NCBI RefSeq assembly: GCF_025698965.1
Contig: NZ_JAILWL010000004.1
Coordinates: 1-39,089 of the forward strand
DNA: 39,089 nucleotides
DNA from: Roseibium sp.
GTDB taxonomy: Bacteria; Pseudomonadota; Alphaproteobacteria; Rhizobiales; Stappiaceae
Direction: 5' to 3'
Shown here: positions 34,080-39,089 of the stretch, in pieces
Layout of the letters: the number at the start of each line of letters is the position of its first letter
Numbering within the stretch: the stretch's first letter is position 1
Program-made: the position numbers and the translations under genes
Notes under the pieces: generated by a model
What the model was told of the DNA's origin: nothing
The model's database searches: none
Seen by the model: the letters and a program-made list of their open reading frames with translations, nothing else

Positions 34080-34547
34080 TCAAATCACCTCAAAACACAT
34101 TTGAACCCAATTTTTAGTACTCTTACACGCTTCAAAGCCCATGGCCTCGTAGTAGGCCAGAGCTCCGGAATTTTCTGTCCCAAAAAACGCACAAATCTTT
34201 GAAATATTTTCTTTTTTTGCAACACCAAACGACACTGAGAACAATCGTCTTCCAAGACCACGTCTGGTAACCTCAGGACCGACATGCGTTCCAATTACTC
34301 CCCAACCTGGAGGAATGTCATAGGGATTGTCTTGAATGGCCCGTTTCAACGACTGGAAACCAATTATTTGGCCTCTCTCATTTTCAACAACAGTGCATTC
34401 GATACGATGAGGATGTTCGACATAATATGCCCGCACAAAGGAAGAACTGAACGGCTTGCTTCGCACGCCGGTCACAACAAGCTTTTCGAGTATGCAGCTC
34501 ATACCGGCCATATCGGATAGCTCTGCGGATCTTGTCTTTATTCTCAT
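34080..34547 (-). CDS. GNAT-family N-acetyltransferase
   Basis: From ATG 34547 the product is 155 residues, starting MRIKTRSAELSDMAGM, the usual first strand and helix of a GNAT domain. The acetyl-CoA site is in IGTHVGPEVTRRGLGRRLFSVSFGVAKKENISKICAFFG, with the RRGLGRRL pyrophosphate loop. GALAYYEAMGFEAC is the last strand-helix unit. The frame opens at 34586, but the extra 13 residues look unlike a GNAT start. The substrate cannot be told. Confidence 0.78.
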   Translation of the reverse strand: MRIKTRSAELSDMAGMSCILEKLVVTGVRSKPFSSSFVRAYYVEHPHRIECTVVENERGQIIGFQSLKRAIQDNPYDIPPGWGVIGTHVGPEVTRRGLGRRLFSVSFGVAKKENISKICAFFGTENSGALAYYEAMGFEACKSTKNWVQMCFEVI

Positions 34548-35017
34548 CTCGCCTGTCAGGTAGCAAGTTGTCCTGAAATACTGCATCAGTGCGGCGGCAT
34601 CACAGCATTTGCGACCATGGAATCCGCGAAAACCGCAATACTCTCCTAGCTCCCTTCCAAATCGATACCGCAGATAGCGGTAGAAAGCGTTTCCTCCTGA
34701 ACATTGTTGGAAATTCTATTTCTGTGTGTTCCCCATCCACTCATTTCCGATACCCATAGGATGTAAAAGTAATGATATTTCTGTGTTCTGAATGACAATG
34801 CGTGAGGAACCTTGGCTGTAGCATTTCTAAAACTGGGGTAAGCATTGTCAGTGGACGACGCCATTGCACTATTGGCCTGAGATGTTTTGCATACGCGGAA
34901 CTGGCCTTGCCGGAAAGTTTCTTAGCGTAGTTTGAGAAAAGACTGTCCAGTTCCTGGAGCGAAAATGCCGAAAGGGCTGCCCCCTTTCAAGTTTTTGCGA
35001 CGCCGAAATGGACAATC

Positions 35018-35820
35018 TCTTCTCAACAGCGCCTTTTCTCCACGGTGCAGACGGGTCACATAACCACACTTCAAACCCCATTCCTGTCCTCAATTTCCTC
35101 CAAGAGGCAAACTCAAAACCGCAGTCGAATGTCAGGCTTTGTCGGGCATGCCCGAGCACATTGATGAGCCTGTCCATGATCGGTTTGGATTGCTGGTCAT
35201 TGTTCTTGAAGAGCTCGTCGAATCGGCTTGTCCGCTCAACAACCGTCGCGACATTGGCGTCTCCGTGGCTCCTCTGAAAGATCATCAGATCTGCCTCCCA
35301 ATGACCAAATTCCTTGCGATCGTTCACAGATTCCGGACGGAAATTGATCGAGCGTTCTACGGGAAAGATCGCATTCTGAGGTTTGCGAGCGTATCTCGGA
35401 CGCCGCTTCCGGCGCCGTTCTGGGAGAAACCGAGCCAACTTCTGCTGTTGCCCTTCGGGTGAATAGACGTAGCGATAGATTGTCTCGTGGCAAATCCCGA
35501 TCTTAGCACTAGGCTCAATCTTCAGGCGTCCGGCTATTTGCTCTGGAGACCAACCGTCTCTGAGTTTGGCGATAACCGCGGTTCGCAGATCTCTGCGACG
35601 GTGGAGTTTACCGATCCGCCGGCGCCGATCACGCGCCATCTCGCTGGCAGTCATCGCCCGGTAACCATCAGCATCTGCATCTGCAAACTCACTGTCATGC
35701 CAATAGTTGCGTTTGATCTCCCGGGAGATTGTCGCACGGTCACGGCCGAGACGTCTGGTAGCCTCGGACCGACTGAACTTCTGACCCAGCAGACGATAGA
35801 CATGCCGTCTGGACCCGTTC
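35018..35820 (-). pseudogene. IS30-family transposase, truncated at both ends
   Basis: A minus-strand frame (open 35894-34869) holds the core of an IS30 transposase. The helix-turn-helix reads FSRSEATRRLGRDRATISREIKRNYWHD, followed by the SPEQIAGRLK and CHETIYRYVY segments. The DDE residues lie in FGHWEADLMI, LTFDCGFEF and APWRKGAVE. Directly after GAVE the expected last 50-60 residues are replaced by unrelated sequence (KRLSISASQ...). The first 30 residues (MAGWMALFGRRPRARC...) are antisense to the adjacent ISNCY fragment. The element is therefore a fragment between two foreign joints and should be inactive. Confidence 0.85.
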
Positions 35821-36213
35821 CGGTCCGAAGGTCCTGGCGGGACTCGGCACCGGGCTCGCGGCCGCCGTCCGAACAACGCCATCCATCCGGCCAAGCGCGA
35901 GTATTTGATGACTTTGGTGCGTGAGCACTTTGACGATTTCGGACCGACACTGGCGGCCGAGATGCTGTTGGAACATCACGGCTTTAACGTTGGCAAGGAG
36001 ACGCTGCGCCAATGGGCGATCGAGGACGGACTGTAGTTGTCACGCAAGCAGCGCCGGTGCTTCCATCAACCGCGGCTGCGCCAGGAATGCTATGGCGAGC
36101 TGGTGCAAATCGACGGCAGCGAGAACCGTTGGTTTGAAGATCGCGGCAACCCGTGCACGCTTCTGGTGTTCATCGATTCGGCGATGTGCCGTCTGGTTGG
36201 CGCGCCTTCGTAG
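35820..36213 (+). pseudogene. ISNCY-family transposase fragment with internal stop
   Basis: A plus-strand reading from about 35820 gives FRSEGPGGTRHRARGRRPNN, then LVREHFDDFGPTLAAEML, GKETLRQWAIEDGL, a TAG stop (36034-36036) where related proteins have tryptophan, LSRKQRRCFHQPRLRQECYG, ELVQIDGSENRWFEDRGNP, CTLLVFIDSAMCRLVG, then a second stop. It is the N-terminal half of an ISNCY (IS1202-like) transposase with the first catalytic Asp in QIDGSE. The 5' end is cut at the joint with the IS30 fragment and the 3' half is missing. Confidence 0.82.
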
Positions 36214-36404
36214 GCCCATCCGCCAGAAATGTGGTCACCGGCTCAGTAATCTGGTCAAGAAGGAAAATGTCGCGCAAATCTGCTCACATGTCCGCGCATT
36301 CTTTTTCTGGCTGCTCCCAGCAGGCGCTTGCTCAATTGCCGGGTCCAGCGTTTTCTGAGCGACGTTCTGGGTACGCCGGACAAATTCATGCATGAGCACT
36401 TCCA

Positions 36405-36833
36405 TTAGGTGATCTGGAAATTCCACGGGTTGATGATCTCGACCCCAGCATCTTTGAACGGGTCAACGTCTCTCGTCGCAACGGCAAAGCCTCGGGTTTT
36501 GGCAATGGCAGCGATCTGGCCATCCGCAGCGCCGGTTTTCTTGCCAGCTGCCTCAGTCATCGCCGCGATCCGCGCAGCTTCATCAGCCGCCGCCAAATCA
36601 AATGGTAAAATCCGGGGACCTACTAACCGTGACAAAGTGAATTCCAGCGCCTTCCACAAATCATCTTTTCGCTTGCCATCTGGGAGACGCTCAAGGCCGA
36701 ACCGCAGCTCCATGACATTCACTGTCGTAGTATATAGAGCCCTGTTGTGTTGCTCGTTCAGCCATTCGACAGCACTGGCTTCCGGCTCGGGCCTCATCGG
36801 CTCTGAGATTACATTCGTATCGAGAATGATCAT
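36405..36833 (-). CDS. vapC: VapC/FitB-like PIN-domain toxin
   Basis: This 142-residue PIN-domain ribonuclease starts MIILDTNVISEPMRPEP; the motif with D5 and SEPMRP is typical of the FitB/VapC group. Acidic active-site residues are D5, E42 (VMELRFGLERLP), D104 (GAADGQIAAIA) and D122/D124 (VATRDVDPF). The ending VEIINPW is characteristic of this family. It overlaps its antitoxin gene by 4 nt (ATGA). Such pairs stabilise plasmids and islands by post-segregational killing or growth arrest. Confidence 0.92.
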   Translation of the reverse strand: MIILDTNVISEPMRPEPEASAVEWLNEQHNRALYTTTVNVMELRFGLERLPDGKRKDDLWKALEFTLSRLVGPRILPFDLAAADEAARIAAMTEAAGKKTGAADGQIAAIAKTRGFAVATRDVDPFKDAGVEIINPWNFQIT

Positions 36834-37063
36834 GAATAGTCAGCCGCCCCTATAGGCTCTTGGCTGCGTTCGATTTCTGGAAAATCAACATCCAAATCCC
36901 GAGCAAAAGCGACCACTAGGTCTCCTAGCTTTTCTGCGGGCCGGGTGGCTTCGTCCAACAATTCACGGGCAGCCGCTTCGACGCTGATACCACGCTGGCC
37001 CGCAATAAACTTGACGCGACGATGCACGTCATCGGGCAGGTTTCTGACGGTCATAGTTGCCAT
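36830..37063 (-). CDS. vapB: VapB/FitA-like antitoxin (ribbon-helix-helix)
   Basis: This 77-residue protein starts MATMTVRNLPDDVHRRVKFIAGQRG, an RHH/Arc-type DNA-binding strand and helix found in FitA-like antitoxins. ISVEAAARELLDEA follows, and an acidic C-terminal segment (VDFPEIERSQEPIG) probably wraps the toxin. An excellent AGGAGG (37069-37074) lies 5 nt before the ATG. It likely represses its own promoter together with the toxin. Confidence 0.9.
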   Translation of the reverse strand: MATMTVRNLPDDVHRRVKFIAGQRGISVEAAARELLDEATRPAEKLGDLVVAFARDLDVDFPEIERSQEPIGAADYS

Positions 37064-37094
37064 GTTGTCCTCCTACGGTGCACTAATCGAATAC

Positions 37095-37127
37095 TGATAT
37101 CATAATAACAATATGCTGTCATTGCAA
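37095..37127 (-). promoter_or_regulatory. Promoter and operator of the vapBC pair
   Basis: On the minus strand TTGCAA (37122-37127) and TATGAT (37099-37104) are separated by exactly 17 nt, about 35 nt before the vapB start. The palindrome TGATATCA (37095-37102) overlaps the -10, a natural place for autorepression by the antitoxin complex. Confidence 0.6.
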
Positions 37128-37215
37128 GCAAATCCAACAAATGAAAGCAGAGAAAGCCCCCGCCGAAGCGGGGCCAGTTGTTTCCTTTCACCACAAAAGG
37201 AAGAGGGGATGCTCG

Positions 37216-37473
37216 CTAACTGCAACCAATTTTTGGAAAATGCCAATACATAGGTTCACCTGTGGGCGTTTGAGTCATCGTGATTGCGTCGGCCTCGATC
37301 TGCACACCCTGCCAGTGCATGGCGGCATCGCGGCGCAGAATGATCCTGTCCGGACGCAATTTGATCTGAACATCCTGCGACAGATCGGAATCCGCGCTCT
37401 TGACCACGATGAAGGCTTCCTGCTCGTCGGGATTAGGGTGGATCGAGGCCAGTCTTTCTTCCAACGTTGACAT
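37216..37473 (-). CDS. Small hypothetical protein
   Basis: An 85-residue frame reads MSTLEERLASIHPNPDEQEAF, then IVVKSADSDLSQDVQIKLRPD, then a strand RIILRRDAAMHWQGVQIEAD, and ends in GCS. Codon use and the regular strand pattern make it look real, but no ribosome site is seen before the ATG and no family is recognised. It lies between the toxin-antitoxin pair and the IS481 element, so it could be a surviving piece of a larger gene. Confidence 0.42.
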   Translation of the reverse strand: MSTLEERLASIHPNPDEQEAFIVVKSADSDLSQDVQIKLRPDRIILRRDAAMHWQGVQIEADAITMTQTPTGEPMYWHFPKIGCS

Positions 37474-37693
37474 TGACCAGCGTCAGACGGACGGGAAGTG
37501 TGACATTCCTGAATAGACCAACCGTGACATTCTAGCTTGGCTCTTACATATATTGTCAAAGCTGTTTAGAGGCGCGACATTGTTGGCCCGTTAGAAATGC
37601 GACAGTGCCATTTGCCGCAGCGGTTAGCGCCCGATCCGACCGGCTGGGCCGGGTTGCAAGGGAGGTGAGGGCGCGGTTGTTTAGCTCCTAATG

Positions 37694-37718
37694 TGTAGAA
37701 GTTGAGACTTGATCTGAC
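37694..37718 (+). repeat. Left terminal inverted repeat of the IS481 element
   Basis: It starts TGTAGAAGTT and ends TTGATCTGAC, matching the right repeat at 20 of 25 positions. The TGT start is usual for IS481 elements. Confidence 0.88.
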
Positions 37719-37797
37719 ATCTCGGTTTTCGAGCTGAGGGTTACCGGCTTTGATGGTTGTGACCAAACAATCATCTCAAGCCCAAAAGGTAACCCTC

Positions 37798-38838
37798 ATG
37801 TACGAGAGTAACGAACGGATCATCAAACACAAAGTCGGTCTTCTGAACCTTGCTGAGGAGCTTGGCAACGTGAGTCAGGCCTGCAAGGTGATGGGACTGT
37901 CCCGAGACACCTTCTACCGCTACAAGTCAGCCGTAGAGGATGGCGGTGTTGAAGCGCTTCTGGACAAGAGCCGGCGCAAACCCAACCTTAAGAACCGTGT
38001 TGACGAGCAGGTTGAGGCCGCTGTCCTGGCCTATGCTCTTGAACAGCCTGCCCATGGACAGGTTCGAGTTTCCAACGAGCTGCGCAAACGGGGTGTCTTT
38101 GTATCCCCTTCCGGCGTTCGATCCATCTGGCTCCGGAACGATCTGGCCAACTTCAAGCAACGCCTGAAAGCGTTGGAGGCCCATGTGGCCGAAACGGGCC
38201 CGATCCTGACCGACAGCCAAGTTGCCGCTCTTGAGAAGAAGGCCCAGGACGATGAGGCCTGCGGCGAGATCGAAACGGCTCATCCCGGCTATCTGGGCTC
38301 TCAGGACACGTTCTATGTCGGCACCATGAAAGGAGTTGGTCGGATCTACCAGCAGACCTTCGTCGATACCTATTCCAAGGTGCCTTGTGCCAAGCTCTAC
38401 ACAACCAAGACGCCAATCACGGCGGCCGATCTTCTCAATGACCGTGTTCTGCCGTTATTTGAAGAGCATGACTTGCCCTTGCTGCGCATCCTGACCGACA
38501 GGGGCACCGAGTATTGCGGCAAGGCAGAGAGCCACGATTACCAGCTCTATCTGGCGATCAACGACATTGATCACACCAAAACCAAGGCAAAATCACCGCA
38601 GACAAACGGGATCTGCGAGCGGTTCCACAAGACGGTCTTGCAGGAATTCTATCAGGTTGCATTCCGTAAGACCGTCTTCGAAACCATCAATGACTTGCAA
38701 AAGGAGCTGGATCTATGGATTGATCACTACAACAACGAACGAACGCACCAGGGCAAAATGTGCTGTGGCAGAACGCCTATGGAAACCCTGGTCGATGGAA
38801 AACAGGTTTGGCTCGAAAAGAAAATAGACCGAACCTGA
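37798..38838 (+). CDS. IS481-family transposase
   Basis: The product is 346 residues from ATG 37798, which has AAAGG 8-9 nt upstream; the frame opens at 37750. An N-terminal helix-turn-helix is seen in LGNVSQACKVMGLSRDTFYRYKSA, and a second in VRVSNELRKRGVFVSPSGVRSIWLR. The integrase core has its DDE residues in QQTFVDTYSKV, RILTDRGTEYCG and TNGICERFHKTVLQEFY, and the family ending HYNNERTHQGKMCCGRTPMETL is complete. Nothing is broken, so the element could be active. Confidence 0.93.
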   Translation: MYESNERIIKHKVGLLNLAEELGNVSQACKVMGLSRDTFYRYKSAVEDGGVEALLDKSRRKPNLKNRVDEQVEAAVLAYALEQPAHGQVRVSNELRKRGVFVSPSGVRSIWLRNDLANFKQRLKALEAHVAETGPILTDSQVAALEKKAQDDEACGEIETAHPGYLGSQDTFYVGTMKGVGRIYQQTFVDTYSKVPCAKLYTTKTPITAADLLNDRVLPLFEEHDLPLLRILTDRGTEYCGKAESHDYQLYLAINDIDHTKTKAKSPQTNGICERFHKTVLQEFYQVAFRKTVFETINDLQKELDLWIDHYNNERTHQGKMCCGRTPMETLVDGKQVWLEKKIDRT

Positions 38839-38869
38839 TCTGACAAACACAGCCTCAAAGGCGGTAACC

Positions 38870-38894
38870 GTCAGATCAAATCGAAACTTCTACA
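38870..38894 (-). repeat. Right terminal inverted repeat of the IS481 element
   Basis: Read on the minus strand it begins TGTAGAAGTT and ends TTGATCTGAC, as on the left. It lies 31 nt after the transposase stop. The 195 nt between it and the window end show no gene. Confidence 0.88.
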
Positions 38895-39089
38895 GCTGAT
38901 GCGCATAGAAAAAATTCGAAAGAACTAGTGTTTCACATGCAATTTGGCTCTTTAAAAAGTGGAGACGCCTTGCCTCTCCAGTGAAACCACACTCACACGC
39001 AGCCCTACCTGAAAGGCCCCAACAACGGCGAGAGTTCAGATGACGCACTCCAAGCAAATATCTAAAATGACAATATCGATCACGCCCGT

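Larger units (their letters stand above)
37694..38894 (+). mobile_element. IS481-family insertion sequence, apparently intact (about 1.2 kb)
   Basis: The 25-bp ends 37694-37718 and 38870-38894 are inverted repeats: TGTAGAAGTT, five differing bases, then TTGATCTGAC on the left, with the reverse complement on the right. A second, subterminal pair (GGTTACCG...CTTTGA near 37739-37754 and its inverse near 38850-38868) lies inside. One full transposase gene is enclosed. The flanks (CTCCTAATG and GCTGATGCG) show no obvious target duplication. Confidence 0.88.

Noticed and set aside
34646-34864. A 72-codon minus-strand frame next to the IS30 fragment
   Set aside because: No ribosome site or recognisable sequence, and a composition unlike neighbouring genes; it probably lies in debris.
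37484-37620. Repeated GACATT-containing stretches as a CRISPR or iteron array
   Set aside because: Only a few short, unevenly spaced copies without a common unit; more likely remnants of an IS end.

Overview
The window looks like part of an alphaproteobacterial conjugative replicon, most likely a plasmid and possibly an integrative conjugative element. The evidence for alphaproteobacteria is a MucR/Ros-family regulator, the overall protein flavour, and insertion sequences of the IS481, IS30 and ISNCY type. No replication or partition locus and no integrase is visible, so plasmid versus ICE cannot be decided here. By eye, the polysaccharide genes (1-11 kb) and the region right of oriT are more AT-rich than the transfer genes (13.5-32 kb), which suggests a mosaic.

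Left block (1-11053): a Wzx/Wzy-type exopolysaccharide locus in two divergent operons that share a start region at 5356-5535. Leftward run a GumC/Wzz-like co-polymerase with a degenerate kinase-like tail, a WecG/TagA glycosyltransferase, a GH5 glycanase and a CelD-like acyltransferase cut by the window edge. Rightward run a Wzy-like polymerase, a Wzx-like flippase, a GT4 glycosyltransferase and a protein with a GINT1-like beta-propeller domain. The initiating transferase and the outer-membrane exporter are not in view.

Middle (11054-13511): a regulator island with one intact gene, a mucR homologue, between two long stretches without convincing genes. These hold an 11-bp inverted repeat, a run of three strong hairpins (candidate structured RNA) and possibly a decayed ISL3-type transposase.

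Transfer block (13512-32700, all on the minus strand): reading leftward from oriT come traK-traL-traM (IncP/RP4-like), virB2-B3-B4-B5-B6-B7-B8-B9-B10, a 1013-residue exported protein with about twelve two-cysteine repeats, virB11, virD4, a 44-residue protein, a small unknown protein, a toprim primase, a TraJ/MobC-like accessory protein and a short MOBP relaxase. Genes are packed with ATGA/TAATG-type junctions, consistent with one long operon. No virB1-like transglycosylase is seen. An RP4-like oriT can be read upstream of traK: a 9-bp inverted repeat, then CTATCTTG|CCC with the predicted nick between 32682 and 32683. Its polarity means the transfer genes would enter a recipient last and the AT-rich region on the right first.

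Right block (32700-39089): the predicted leading region carries a small exported protein of unknown function and a GNAT acetyltransferase. An insertion-sequence graveyard follows (IS30 and ISNCY fragments joined head to head), then a VapBC/FitAB-type toxin-antitoxin pair, a small hypothetical gene and an apparently intact IS481 element with 25-bp terminal repeats.
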